A DNA stretch of 64,000 bases, taken from assembly GCF_000169455.1 (NCBI RefSeq), contig NZ_AAYC01000012.1:1-64000 (forward strand), given 5' to 3'. The translations under genes and the position numbers were made by a program. The DNA comes from Roseobacter sp. SK209-2-6 (GTDB lineage Bacteria > Pseudomonadota > Alphaproteobacteria > Rhodobacterales > Rhodobacteraceae). The notes under the pieces are model-generated. The model ran no database searches. It was not told the DNA's origin and was given only the letters and a program-made list of their open reading frames with translations. Positions 27,154-36,088 of the stretch are shown here, one piece after another (the first letter of the stretch is position 1; every line of letters begins with the position of its first letter).

Positions 27154-27813
27154 TTAAAGATCATCGAAGATGGCAGTCACGTTCCCGATAGGAACGAAGC
27201 CAAGACCGCCAGAACTATGAGGAAGCCGACTGTCGGCCGAATTGTCACGGTGATCACCCAATACGAACAAGTGGTTCATAGGCACTTCGAGGGAGGCGGT
27301 ATTGTCCAAGCTCTCCCAGCCAAGATCCAGGATCTCGTATGCCCGGCCATTGGGAAGTGTTTCGACGTAGCGGTCAACCAGGCAAGAGCCGTCTCGATCG
27401 GCAGTCCGTCCGCAACGGTGGTGCGGGTTGGCAAGGACATTGCGGTGAAGCGGGGCAATAGGTGACTGCGGAAGTGCCTGGCCATTCAGTAGGATTTTTC
27501 CCTGGACCATCTGAACCGTGTCTCCTCCGAGAGCGATGACCCGGAATACCATAGGCGTATCCAGTTTCACGGGGTGTTTGAAAACAACGACATCGCCGTG
27601 AACAGGCGGTTCTGCTTTCGGGTCTAGAAGGCGTGCTGCCTTACAGGCATTGCTGTCCAGGGCTGGAGCCATAGCTTCGCCTGTCATCTTCCACATATGG
27701 TGATTGCCAAACAAGCAAAGGTAGCAAATGCATTCAAACGCTGCGGCTTGGATTGGAAGGAACAGCAGGACTATTCCTATGGCGAGCGGGCGAAATATTG
27801 GCAAAGCAAGCAT
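27154..27813 (-). CDS. Signal peptidase I-like (S26) protein lacking catalytic residues
   Basis: A 219-residue relative of signal peptidase I with an N-terminal membrane helix (about 8-26). Box D-like and box E-like motifs are clear: VFRVIALGGDTV (89-100) and LGDHRDNSADSR. However, box B reads GEAMAPAL, so the serine nucleophile before Met is Ala (residue 47). The catalytic lysine expected before Arg in the RxxxLPGD motif is Phe (residue 90). As read, it cannot use the known Ser/Lys dyad. It is probably a regulatory or scaffold pseudoenzyme (inference). It has many cysteines near the N terminus (FECICYLC). It is divergent from the malate synthase gene and upstream of pepN. Confidence 0.82.
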   Translation of the reverse strand: MLALPIFRPLAIGIVLLFLPIQAAAFECICYLCLFGNHHMWKMTGEAMAPALDSNACKAARLLDPKAEPPVHGDVVVFKHPVKLDTPMVFRVIALGGDTVQMVQGKILLNGQALPQSPIAPLHRNVLANPHHRCGRTADRDGSCLVDRYVETLPNGRAYEILDLGWESLDNTASLEVPMNHLFVLGDHRDNSADSRLPHSSGGLGFVPIGNVTAIFDDL

Positions 27814-27981
27814 CTTTAAAAGAGAGTTCCTGTAAAATCCTCTTTTTTGCTACTCTTGCAGCACTTTCTTGAAAAACAAGAAGTTGAATTTTGTTTCGCA
27901 GGGGGGCTGTTGTGTTGCCGACAAGAAACATTTCTCTTAGGGGTAAGGTTAGCATACCATCGTGTACCGGCGGAGAGAGCC

Positions 27982-30132
27982 ATGACAATTCGGGTCGAGA
28001 AACAAGGGCTGCAAGTGGCAGCCGAGCTTGCAGATTTTATCGAAAACCAGGCCCTGCCGGGCACCGGGGTTGAGGCTGATGCCTTCTGGGCGGGACTGTC
28101 CGACCTGGTCCACGACTTGGGCCCTGAAAACCGGACCCTGCTGGAAAAACGCGACGAGATCCAGGGCAGGATCGACGCCTGGCATATTGCCAACCGTAAC
28201 AAGCCGCATGACCACGAAGGCTACAAAACGTTCCTGGGTGAGATCGGCTATCTTCTGCCCGAGGGGGAGACCTTTGAAATTGAAACCCAGAATGTGGATC
28301 CGGAAATCGCAACAGTTCCGGGGCCGCAGCTGGTGGTTCCAATCACCAATGCGCGCTATGCACTGAACGCGGCGAATGCTCGCTGGGGTAGCCTATATGA
28401 TGGCTTTTACGGCACCGATGCAATGGGTAGCCCGGCACCCAAGGGCGGATATGACAAAGGTCATGGTGCACGGGTTGTGGCGCGCGCACGCGTGTTCCTG
28501 GATGAGGCCTTTCCAATTGCCGGAGCCAGTCATGCGGATGTGCGTCGCTATCATGTGCAGGAAGGTCAATTGCTGATTGACGATCTACCTTTGGCGCAGC
28601 CAGAGAAATTCGCGGGCTATCGCGGCAACCCCAAAGCACCAGAAGCGGTGCTGTTGCGCAATAACGGCCTGCATGTAGAACTGGTCTTTGATCGCGCCCA
28701 TGCCATTGGTGCGCGCGATCAGGCCGGTCTGGCCGATGTTCGGCTGGAGAGTGCAATGTCCGCCATCATGGACTGTGAGGACTCGGTCGCATGTGTCGAT
28801 GCTACGGACAAGGTGCAGGCCTATTCCAACTGGCTGGGTCTGATGAAGGGCGATCTGGAGGAAAAGGTCTCCAAAGAGGGCAAGAGCTTCATCCGTCGTC
28901 TGAACCCGGATCGTGGCTATACCGGTCCGGACGGCACGGCACTCTCCCTTAAAGGGCGGGCGTTGCTTTGGGTGCGCAACGTAGGACATCTGATGACCAA
29001 CCCGGCGGTGCTGGACCGCGAGGGTGGTGAAGCCTTTGAGGGTCTTCTGGATGCGATGATCACGGTTATGATCGCCATGCATGACCTCGCGCGTGAGGGC
29101 GGAAACTCAGCCCATGGGTCGGTCTATGTGGTGAAGCCCAAGATGCACGGACCCGAAGAGGTCAGTTTTACCAACCGGATTTTTGACAAGGTCGAAGATA
29201 TCCTGGGCCTGCCGCGTCATACGGTCAAGATTGGCATCATGGATGAAGAGCGCCGCACTTCGGTGAACCTCAAGGAATGTATCCGAGCGGCCAAGCATCG
29301 GGTGGCCTTTATCAATACCGGTTTCCTGGATCGCACCGGTGATGAGATCCATACCTCGATGGAGGCCGGGCCATTCTCCCGCAAGGATTTCATCAAGCGC
29401 AAGGGTTGGATTGGTGCCTATGAGAACCTGAATGTAGACATCGGCTTGGAGTGCGGGCTGAGCGGCAAAGCCCAGATCGGCAAGGGCATGTGGGCGATGC
29501 CCGACATGATGGCGGCGATGCTGGAGCAGAAGGTTGAGCACCCCAAATCCGGCGCCAATTGCGCCTGGGTACCAAGCCCAACCGCTGCCACATTGCATGC
29601 GCTGCACTACCATAGGGTGGATGTTCTGGCGGTTCAGTCAAGACTCAAATCCGGTGGCCGCCGTGCCCATGTGGATGGAATCCTAGAGATTCCGCTGGCC
29701 ACCTACCGCAAATGGTCACCCGAGCAGATCGCGCGTGAGGTGGACAACAATGCCCAGGGGATTCTTGGCTATGTGGTGCGTTGGGTTGATCAGGGTGTTG
29801 GCTGTTCAAAAGTGCCAGACATCAATGATGTGGGCCTAATGGAAGATCGCGCGACCTGCCGGATTTCAGCCCAGCATATCGCCAACTGGTTGCATCACGA
29901 GGTGGTGAGCGAGCAAGAGGTCATGGCCTCTTTGCAGAAGATGGCGCAGGTGGTTGATGGACAGAATGCCGCTGACCCCAGCTATTCGCCGATGGCGCCG
30001 GGTTTTGATGGTATCGCGTTCCAGGCAGCTTGTGATCTGGTCTTCAAGGGGCGGATCCAGCCCTCTGGTTATACTGAGCCGGTTCTGCATGCGCGCAGGT
30101 TGGAACTAAAGGCACTGACTGCGGCAAACTGA
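27982..30132 (+). CDS. glcB: Malate synthase G
   Basis: Malate synthase G condenses glyoxylate with acetyl-CoA to malate in the glyoxylate bypass and glycolate use. The 716-residue length matches the monomeric G isoform. Landmarks are [33 protein letters not shown] with active-site Arg and Glu residues, and NIGLEC-like [19 protein letters not shown]. The real start is ATG 27982 (protein MTIRVEKQG) with GGAGAGA upstream; the open frame extends further upstream without family similarity. A GlcG-like gene follows about 100 bases later, echoing the pairing of glcB and glcG in the enterobacterial glc operon. Confidence 0.96.
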   Translation: MTIRVEKQGLQVAAELADFIENQALPGTGVEADAFWAGLSDLVHDLGPENRTLLEKRDEIQGRIDAWHIANRNKPHDHEGYKTFLGEIGYLLPEGETFEIETQNVDPEIATVPGPQLVVPITNARYALNAANARWGSLYDGFYGTDAMGSPAPKGGYDKGHGARVVARARVFLDEAFPIAGASHADVRRYHVQEGQLLIDDLPLAQPEKFAGYRGNPKAPEAVLLRNNGLHVELVFDRAHAIGARDQAGLADVRLESAMSAIMDCEDSVACVDATDKVQAYSNWLGLMKGDLEEKVSKEGKSFIRRLNPDRGYTGPDGTALSLKGRALLWVRNVGHLMTNPAVLDREGGEAFEGLLDAMITVMIAMHDLAREGGNSAHGSVYVVKPKMHGPEEVSFTNRIFDKVEDILGLPRHTVKIGIMDEERRTSVNLKECIRAAKHRVAFINTGFLDRTGDEIHTSMEAGPFSRKDFIKRKGWIGAYENLNVDIGLECGLSGKAQIGKGMWAMPDMMAAMLEQKVEHPKSGANCAWVPSPTAATLHALHYHRVDVLAVQSRLKSGGRRAHVDGILEIPLATYRKWSPEQIAREVDNNAQGILGYVVRWVDQGVGCSKVPDINDVGLMEDRATCRISAQHIANWLHHEVVSEQEVMASLQKMAQVVDGQNAADPSYSPMAPGFDGIAFQAACDLVFKGRIQPSGYTEPVLHARRLELKALTAAN

Positions 30133-30229
30133 CCACCTGAAGCAGTTTCGCCAAAATGGCAGATAGTCAGAGAAGGTAGAATTGCCTTCTCTGATGCCGT
30201 TTTCAATTGGCGAACAGGAGGAAAACCCA

Positions 30230-30658
30230 ATGACAGCAGTTACTCTGGACCAAGCGCGCAAGATCATCCGCGTGACGCTCGAAACTGGCCGAGAGATGGG
30301 GCTCAAGCCGCTTTCGGTTGTGGTGCTGGATGCGGGTGGGCATGTGCAGGCCTTTGAGCGTGAGGACCAGGCCGCTCCTGGGCGTTTTGCAATCGCCCAC
30401 GGCAAAGCCTATGGCGCCGTGATGCTTGGCATGGCGGGCACGGCCCAGATGGCGAGGGCGGAAAATCAGGCTTACTTTATGGCTGCGGTCAACGGCGTCT
30501 ATGGCGGGCAGGTCATTCCGGTTCCAGGTGGTGTTCTTATCCGTGATGAAACCGGTGCTGTGATTGGTGCTATAGGAGTGACGGGCGATATCTCTGACAA
30601 TGATGCGCTTGCGGGGCTTGCCGGGATCAAGGCAGCAGGCTTAGAGGGTGAGATCTAG
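30230..30658 (+). CDS. GlcG/HbpS family heme-binding-like protein
   Basis: A 142-residue protein of the GlcG/HbpS (DUF336) family. Features include LSVVVLDAGGHVQAFERED and the VPGGVLIRDETGAVIGAIGVTGDISDNDA block that defines the fold. Relatives bind heme or occur beside glycolate and diol catabolic genes, with no firm enzymatic role. ATG 30230 has AGGAGG eight bases upstream; a longer start at 30182 lacks this. Placement right after malate synthase supports a link to glycolate metabolism. Confidence 0.9.
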   Translation: MTAVTLDQARKIIRVTLETGREMGLKPLSVVVLDAGGHVQAFEREDQAAPGRFAIAHGKAYGAVMLGMAGTAQMARAENQAYFMAAVNGVYGGQVIPVPGGVLIRDETGAVIGAIGVTGDISDNDALAGLAGIKAAGLEGEI

Positions 30659-30812
30659 GCCTCCTGGATGAGTGAAGCTGCTTAGTCTTTGGGCTGGCTT
30701 TGCATTTGTGCGTCTTTGAACAGCTGAATGCGCCCTGATACAAGAGCGGAGCTGTTGCGGCTATGGTCGCAACAGCTTAGTTTTGTTGCATTCAGTTCCA
30801 AACGGAGTTCTC

Positions 30813-31583
30813 ATGGCGCGTCCAAAAGTAGGCATTATCGGCAACTCCTATCTGCTCAATGATCAATATCCTGCCCACGCCGGAGGTACGATGAACTCCG
30901 AGGCCATAGCCGAGGTTGCCGGCTGTATGCCGCTCCTGATCCCGTCGGATCCGCGTTTTCTTTCGGTTGAGGAACTGCTGGAGACCTTTGATGGGTTCCT
31001 GTTGACCGGTGGGCGCCCCAATGTGCACCCAAATGAATATGGTGAAGCAGAGACCGCTGCCCATGGTGCATTTGACCGCGCGAGGGACGCAATTGTATTG
31101 CCGCTGGTGCGGGCCTGCGTAGAGCGCGGTCAACCTTTTCTGGGCATTTGCCGCGGCTTTCAGGAGGTGAATGTGGCCATGGGTGGCACGCTTTATCCGG
31201 AGATCCGCGACCTGCCGGGGCGGATGAACCACCGGATGCCGCCCGATGGGACGCTGGAAGAGAAATTTGCCCTGCGTCACCTGGTGAAAATGTCGGCCGG
31301 GGGCGTGTTCAATCAGCTCTTCGGGGCTGAGGAGGTCATGACCAATACCCTGCACGGGCAGGGGATCAAGACGCCGGGGCAGCGCATCGTCATTGATGGT
31401 GCGGCTCCTGATGGCACTCCAGAAGCGATCTATGTGAAGGACGCGCCCGGTTTCACCCTTTCAGTACAATGGCATCCGGAATGGGATGCCGCCAATGATC
31501 CGGTCAGCCGCCCGCTGTTCCAGGCCTTTGGCAAGGCGGTGCATGACTGGGCGGCGGGGGTACACCAGGCACAGCCCGCCTAG
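30813..31583 (+). CDS. Class I glutamine amidotransferase-like hydrolase (peptidase C26, PuuD-like)
   Basis: A 256-residue gamma-glutamyl hydrolase of the C26 family, related to PuuD, which splits gamma-glutamyl-GABA in putrescine breakdown. The nucleophile elbow GICRGFQE holds Cys at about residue 113. The catalytic His-x-Glu is in SVQWHPEWDA near the end, and the N-terminal PKVGIIGNSYLLN and FLLTGGRPNVHPNEYG segments fit the family. ATG 30813 follows CGGAG. No other putrescine genes are adjacent, so the exact gamma-glutamyl substrate is open. It is convergent with the SDR gene ending at 31606. Confidence 0.9.
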   Translation: MARPKVGIIGNSYLLNDQYPAHAGGTMNSEAIAEVAGCMPLLIPSDPRFLSVEELLETFDGFLLTGGRPNVHPNEYGEAETAAHGAFDRARDAIVLPLVRACVERGQPFLGICRGFQEVNVAMGGTLYPEIRDLPGRMNHRMPPDGTLEEKFALRHLVKMSAGGVFNQLFGAEEVMTNTLHGQGIKTPGQRIVIDGAAPDGTPEAIYVKDAPGFTLSVQWHPEWDAANDPVSRPLFQAFGKAVHDWAAGVHQAQPA

Positions 31584-31605
31584 GACCAAGCAGTCTTCGA
31601 TTTCT

Positions 31606-32463
31606 CTATAACCCCAGGGTGGCCGCAATGGTGGCCTCATTCTGTTTGCGCCCGTCCGGATCCGCTGCGGTCTTGAAGGCGCAGAAGCCCTCTGACCAGG
31701 CGGAGGTGCGCAGCCGCAGCGGCGGATCCTCCTGTTCCAGGCAAGCGAGGACAACTGCGGCTGCTTCAGCACTGCTCTGATAGGCATCGCCGCCCATGCG
31801 GGCGCGAGCATTGCCGATATAGCGCTGCAGCAGCGGCAGATAATCATCCTCCAGCATGCCGCCTGTGGCCTCAACCTGTTTCAGGACGCTATTGGCGAAT
31901 TCGGAGGTGATGCCGCCGGGCTGGATGCTGGTAAAATGTACGCCGAAGCCAGGGGTAACATAGCTCGCCAGGCTTTCGGTCAGGCCTTCCACAGCAAATT
32001 TTGCAGCGCAATAGACCTCGTTGAAGGGCTGGCCGACCAATCCGCCAACTGAAGAGATATTGATGATATGGCCGGATTTGCGCGCCCGCATATGCGGCAG
32101 CACCGCGCGGGTGCAGCGCAGCACGCCCATGAAGTTCACGTCCATCACCTGGTTGATGTCCTCGTCGCTGGCCTGCTCGATATTGCGCAGGTAACCGGCG
32201 CCCGCGTTGTTGATCAGAGTGTCGATATGCCCCTCACGGCGCAGTACCTCCGCCACGGTAGTTTTGATGCTTTCCGGGTCCTGCACGTCAAGTTGCAGGA
32301 TCTCCAGCCCCAGGCCGCTGGCCTCAGCTGCGGCGCGCAAAGCAGAGCTTTTGCCTGGATCGCGCATGGTGGCGTAGACCCGGTGCCCGGCATGAGAGGC
32401 CGCAAGGGCAGTCTCCAACCCCAGGCCCGAAGAGGTACCGGTGATCAGCACCGTTTTTGACAT
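31606..32463 (-). CDS. SDR-family oxidoreductase
   Basis: A classical short-chain dehydrogenase/reductase of 285 residues. The nucleotide-binding TGTSSGLG lies at residues 8-15, followed by NNAGAGYL and the catalytic Ser-Tyr-Lys set (ISSVGGLVG ... YCAAKFAVEG). The substrate is unknown. The true start is ATG 32463 with GAGGA upstream; the longer frame begins in non-family sequence. It is last in a minus-strand set after the molybdenum hydroxylase genes (112-base gap), so it could act on an alcohol or aldehyde in the same pathway. Confidence 0.92.
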   Translation of the reverse strand: MSKTVLITGTSSGLGLETALAASHAGHRVYATMRDPGKSSALRAAAEASGLGLEILQLDVQDPESIKTTVAEVLRREGHIDTLINNAGAGYLRNIEQASDEDINQVMDVNFMGVLRCTRAVLPHMRARKSGHIINISSVGGLVGQPFNEVYCAAKFAVEGLTESLASYVTPGFGVHFTSIQPGGITSEFANSVLKQVEATGGMLEDDYLPLLQRYIGNARARMGGDAYQSSAEAAAVVLACLEQEDPPLRLRTSAWSEGFCAFKTAADPDGRKQNEATIAATLGL

Positions 32464-32575
32464 TGTTTGTGGTCCTCTTCGGTAAAATTCCCTGAGTCCC
32501 AAAAACGCCATGGAGACGGGGGATGCAGCAGGCAAATATGTATGGGGAAAGGGCGGAGCACCGCCCTCCTTCAGG

Positions 32576-34816
32576 TCAGATCAGCAGATCAAAATCATGC
32601 ATCAGGGGCAGGCGGCGGGGCCGCTTGCCGGTGAGGTCAAAGATCGCATTGGCCAGGGCAGGGGCGGCGGGCGGCGTGCCAGGCTCCCCGGCGCCGCCGA
32701 GATGAGCCTGGGTTTCCAGCACCCGCACCTCGGTGCGCGGCATGGTATGCATGCGCATAGCGTCGTAGTCTGGGAAGTTCCCTTGCTCCGCGGCGCCATC
32801 TGCAAATGTAATCTCACCAAAACAGGCGGCAGAGAGGCCATAGGCCATGCCGCCGAACATCTGCGCCTTCACGGTTTCCGGATCAATGGCGCGGCCCATA
32901 TCGCAGGCGATCCAAGCATTGGCGATGCGGATGCTGCCATCCTCTTCGATCACCTCGATGACTTCCGCGACCGGGGTGCCAAAGCTGTAGCACATGGCCA
33001 CACCGCGCCCCACGCCTGCGGGTGTGTTTCCGGTCCAGCCAGCCATTTCCTTGACTGCCTCCAAGACGCCAGCAGCAGGTGCCCATTCGGGCCGCGCCAG
33101 GCTCAGCCGGAATTCCATCGGATCGGCTCCGGCGGCATGCGCCATCTCGTCGATGAAGCTCTCAATAAAGAAGCCGTTGAAGCTGTTGCCGACCGAGCGC
33201 CAGAAGCCCACCGGGATCTTGATATCCGAGATATGCCCGGCCATGCGGTAGTTCGGAATGGCATAGGGGGAATTGAAGAAGCCCTCCACATGCACCTTGT
33301 CCGGCCCAGCTGGCTGGAAATCCGCCAGCCGCATCATGGCCTGATGGGTGGGGGAGGCTGCTGCGAGCTGCCCGTCCATCAGCACAGCGGCGCCGTCCTT
33401 CACGGCCCCCCGCATCCTGGCAATCGCACCGGGACGGTACATATCGTGACGCATGTCCTCCTCGCGGCTCCAGGTCAGCTGCACCGGAATTCCGGGCATC
33501 TCCTTTGCAATGCGGGTAGCCTGAACCGCATAGTCAAATTCTACCCGGCGCCCGAATCCACCGCCTAGATAGGTGGTGCGCACATCCACCTGCTCGCTTT
33601 CAAGGCCCGCTTCCGCAGCGCATTTGGATTGAACAAATGTGGGCATCTGATTGCCGCTCCAGACGGTAAGTTTGCCCTCTTCCAGCAGCGCAGTGGCATT
33701 CATCGGCTCCATGGTGGCATGGGCCAGATAGGGCACCTGATACTCCGCGCTCAATTCTGTGGCGCCTGTGGGCAGGGCATCTGCATCGCCGTCGTCCCGC
33801 ATGACGGAGTTCGGCGCATCATCGAATGCCTCAGCGATCTTGGCAAAGACCTGATCGGTTTCAGACGGGTAGGGAGCTTCCTCCCAGTCCACCTCAATTG
33901 CTTCCAGCGCCTGCATCGCCAGCCAGGTATTGCTAGCAACAACGGCCACGCCTGCGCCCATGTTGATGACTTTTTCAACGCCGGGCATGTTTTGTGCAGC
34001 AGAGGCATCAAAGCTCTTCATGCTGCCGCCCTGGCGCGGGTTCATCCGGACAGAGGCGAACTTCATGCCCGGCAGGCGCACGTCGATGCCGAATTCCGCG
34101 GTGCCGGTGGCTTTTTCCGCCATGTCGATACGCGGCTGCGGTTTTCCGATCAAACGCCAGGTGCTGCTGGGGCGTAGACCCGCCTCGATGGCGCTCAGCT
34201 TGGCCGCATCTTGTGCCAGATCGACATAGGAGACTTCGCGCCCGTCTGGAGCGATGACCATGCCTTTGGCGGTAGAGAGCTGGCTACGCTTCAGGCCAAG
34301 TTTCCCGGCAGCGGCCTCTTTCAAGGTTTCGCGCGCCGAAGCGCCGGCAAGACGCATACGCTCATAGCCGTCTTTCATGGAGGTGGAGCCGCCGGTTCCA
34401 TGCAGGTTCAGCACCTTGCCCAGATGGCCCAGAGCCTCGCCGATGGAGTGTTTGAAGTTGCCGCTGTCATAGCCCTTGCCGGGCAGTGCATCGAGCATGA
34501 AGGCTGAATTGTAATAGGCCTTGGCGGCAGGGCCATGCAGCACCCGGACCTGGTCCAGCTCCACGTCCAGTTCTTCGGCGATCAGCGCGGCCCAGCTGGT
34601 TTTGACCCCCTGGCCCATCTCAGCGCGCGGCGCAAATAGTGTGATGCCATTCCCGTCGATCAGCACAAAGGGGTTGAGCGCTGCCTCTCCCTCGCCGGGC
34701 TTCAGCGGGTTGGGTGCGGGGCGCGAGACGTAATAGGCGCCAAATGCAACCCCGCCCACGATGGCGGCAGAGCCGATGAGGAAGGTGCGGCGGGCGATTT
34801 TACCGATGCTTGCCAT
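32576..34816 (-). CDS. Molybdopterin-binding subunit of an isoquinoline/aldehyde oxidoreductase-type enzyme
   Basis: A 746-residue large subunit of the xanthine dehydrogenase superfamily, IorB-like. A twin-arginine motif RRTFLIGSA followed by a hydrophobic stretch at residues 8-28 suggests Tat export or membrane anchoring. Cofactor-binding motifs include EMGQGVKT, GGGFGRRVEFDYA and VGFWRSVGNSFNGFFIES. The catalytic glutamate motif GAGEPGTPPAAPALANAIF is at the C terminus. The substrate, an aldehyde or N-heterocycle, cannot be told. It starts three bases after the iron-sulfur subunit stop. No FAD subunit or cytochrome partner is nearby. Confidence 0.92.
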   Translation of the reverse strand: MASIGKIARRTFLIGSAAIVGGVAFGAYYVSRPAPNPLKPGEGEAALNPFVLIDGNGITLFAPRAEMGQGVKTSWAALIAEELDVELDQVRVLHGPAAKAYYNSAFMLDALPGKGYDSGNFKHSIGEALGHLGKVLNLHGTGGSTSMKDGYERMRLAGASARETLKEAAAGKLGLKRSQLSTAKGMVIAPDGREVSYVDLAQDAAKLSAIEAGLRPSSTWRLIGKPQPRIDMAEKATGTAEFGIDVRLPGMKFASVRMNPRQGGSMKSFDASAAQNMPGVEKVINMGAGVAVVASNTWLAMQALEAIEVDWEEAPYPSETDQVFAKIAEAFDDAPNSVMRDDGDADALPTGATELSAEYQVPYLAHATMEPMNATALLEEGKLTVWSGNQMPTFVQSKCAAEAGLESEQVDVRTTYLGGGFGRRVEFDYAVQATRIAKEMPGIPVQLTWSREEDMRHDMYRPGAIARMRGAVKDGAAVLMDGQLAAASPTHQAMMRLADFQPAGPDKVHVEGFFNSPYAIPNYRMAGHISDIKIPVGFWRSVGNSFNGFFIESFIDEMAHAAGADPMEFRLSLARPEWAPAAGVLEAVKEMAGWTGNTPAGVGRGVAMCYSFGTPVAEVIEVIEEDGSIRIANAWIACDMGRAIDPETVKAQMFGGMAYGLSAACFGEITFADGAAEQGNFPDYDAMRMHTMPRTEVRVLETQAHLGGAGEPGTPPAAPALANAIFDLTGKRPRRLPLMHDFDLLI

Positions 34817-34819
34817 GGC

Positions 34820-35284
34820 TCAGGCCTCCTCGATCATCTTGGCTGCGGTATGGATGGCGGCGCGGATCCGCGGGTAGGTGCCGCAGCGGCAGAGGTTGCC
34901 CTGCATGGCCTCGTCTATCTCTGCATCGCTTGGCTTTGGGTTTTCGGCCAGCAGGCTGGCGGCCTGCATGATCTGGCCTGACTGGCAATAGCCGCATTGC
35001 GCCACTTGATGCTCAACCCAGGCGGCCTGGATCTTGGCCATGTTGTCTGGGGTGCCGATGCCTTCGATAGTGGTCACCTCGCCCTCGACATCTTCCAGAG
35101 CAAGCTGGCAGGAGCGCTGGGCAACCCCATCCACATGAACCGTGCAGGCGCCGCAGGCAGCGACACCGCAGCCGAATTTGGTGCCGGTCAGGCCCACTTC
35201 ATCGCGCAAAACCCACAGCAGTGGCACATCGCCAGGCAGATCAACCTCATGAGCTTTTCCATTGATGCGCAGAGTTCGTGACAT
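34820..35284 (-). CDS. [2Fe-2S] subunit of the molybdenum hydroxylase
   Basis: A 154-residue small subunit, IorA-like, carrying two [2Fe-2S] clusters. The plant-ferredoxin-type cluster is C-x4-C-x2-C in [14 protein letters not shown] with a later Cys. The second, all-helical cluster uses CGYCQSGQ and NLCRCGTY. It transfers electrons from the molybdenum centre of the adjacent large subunit. ATG 35284 is chosen over an upstream in-frame start that overlaps the regulatory region. It is transcribed divergently from a TetR gene. Confidence 0.93.
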   Translation of the reverse strand: MSRTLRINGKAHEVDLPGDVPLLWVLRDEVGLTGTKFGCGVAACGACTVHVDGVAQRSCQLALEDVEGEVTTIEGIGTPDNMAKIQAAWVEHQVAQCGYCQSGQIMQAASLLAENPKPSDAEIDEAMQGNLCRCGTYPRIRAAIHTAAKMIEEA

Positions 35285-35317
35285 AGGACTGGCCTCTCTA
35301 GCTGGCTTCGTGAGTTT

Positions 35318-35357
35318 CTGACAAAATGCACTCATTGTGTCAGGGTGTCAATTGACA
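35318..35357. promoter_or_regulatory. TGTCA/TGACA operator region between molybdenum hydroxylase genes and TetR gene
   Basis: A 26-base dyad (35318-35343, CTGACA ... TGTCAG, 10 of 13 positions paired) is followed at once by a perfect 12-base palindrome TGTCAATTGACA (35346-35357). A further TGTCA half-site lies 15-20 bases before the TetR ATG. The site sits between two divergent starts, as expected for an autoregulated TetR repressor. Binding is inferred. Confidence 0.6.
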
Positions 35358-35387
35358 TTTTTTACAAGGAATGTCAGAAGCGAAAAC

Positions 35388-35966
35388 ATGAACATTCCGA
35401 TGCCCGATGATAAAACCCAAAGCATTCTGCAGGCCGCCTGGGACGGTTTTTCCGCCTACGGGTTCCGCAAGACCTCGATGGACGACATAGCGCGCGGCGC
35501 CGGGATGTCCCGCCCGGCGCTCTATTTACGGTTCAAGAACAAGGAGGCGATCTTCCGCGCTCTTGTTGAGGCCTTTTACCTGCGGGCCAGTTCAGAGATC
35601 ACGGCTGCCCTGCAGGCAGAAGGCGGGCTGAAGCAGAAGCTCTCAACAGCCTTCGCGGCCCATGGCGGCGAAACCATGGAGGCGATGATGGCCTCCGCCC
35701 ATGGCATGGAGCTTTTGGAGGCGAGCATGAGTCATGCGGGCGAAGTGATCGAGGCCGGCGAGGCCGGGCTGCGCCGGATCTATACGGATTGGCTAGCGAA
35801 GGCGGCTGAGGAGGGCAATGTCAGGCCCTCCGCTGCTCCCGAAGACTTGGCGCAGCTTTTTTGTGCCGGACTGAAAGGGATCAAACATACCTCCGGCAGC
35901 TATCCGGAGTACCGGCAAGGGGTCTCCAACTATGCTATCCTCTGCGCAGAGGCGCTGAGGCCCTGA
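35388..35966 (+). CDS. TetR/AcrR-family transcriptional regulator
   Basis: A 192-residue TetR-type regulator. The N-terminal helix-turn-helix (about residues 8-55) reads FSAYGFRKTSMDDIARGAGMSR then ALYLRFKNKEAIFRALV. The C-terminal ligand domain is helical and divergent, as usual. ATG 35388 is preferred over an earlier in-frame start within the operator-like repeats. It is divergent from the molybdenum hydroxylase operon and most likely represses it. The ligand would be the substrate or an intermediate (inference). Confidence 0.92.
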   Translation: MNIPMPDDKTQSILQAAWDGFSAYGFRKTSMDDIARGAGMSRPALYLRFKNKEAIFRALVEAFYLRASSEITAALQAEGGLKQKLSTAFAAHGGETMEAMMASAHGMELLEASMSHAGEVIEAGEAGLRRIYTDWLAKAAEEGNVRPSAAPEDLAQLFCAGLKGIKHTSGSYPEYRQGVSNYAILCAEALRP

Positions 35967-35979
35967 CAAGGCGGTGCAC

Positions 35980-36036
35980 GCCGCGCGGCAGCGCGGCGCC
36001 GGGCCCAACGGGGGAGGGGCAATCTTTGATTGGCCC
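35980..36036. repeat. Hairpin-rich intergenic element between TetR gene and kynA
   Basis: Two hairpins occur: GCCGCGC-ggca-GCGCGGC (35980-35997) and CAATC-ttt-GATTG (36020-36032) flanked by GGGG and GGCCC. The sequence between two convergent genes could act as a terminator. It also resembles intergenic repeats I recall from roseobacter genomes, which I could not verify. Confidence 0.4.
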
Positions 36037-36088
36037 GAGACGGGCGGGAGCCCTCGCCTGCCTTATGGACTATGCTGAGGGCCTGGCC

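Noticed and set aside
32510-33568. 352-codon plus-strand ORF opposite the molybdenum subunit
   Set aside because: It is a shadow of a clear gene; composition is not protein-like.
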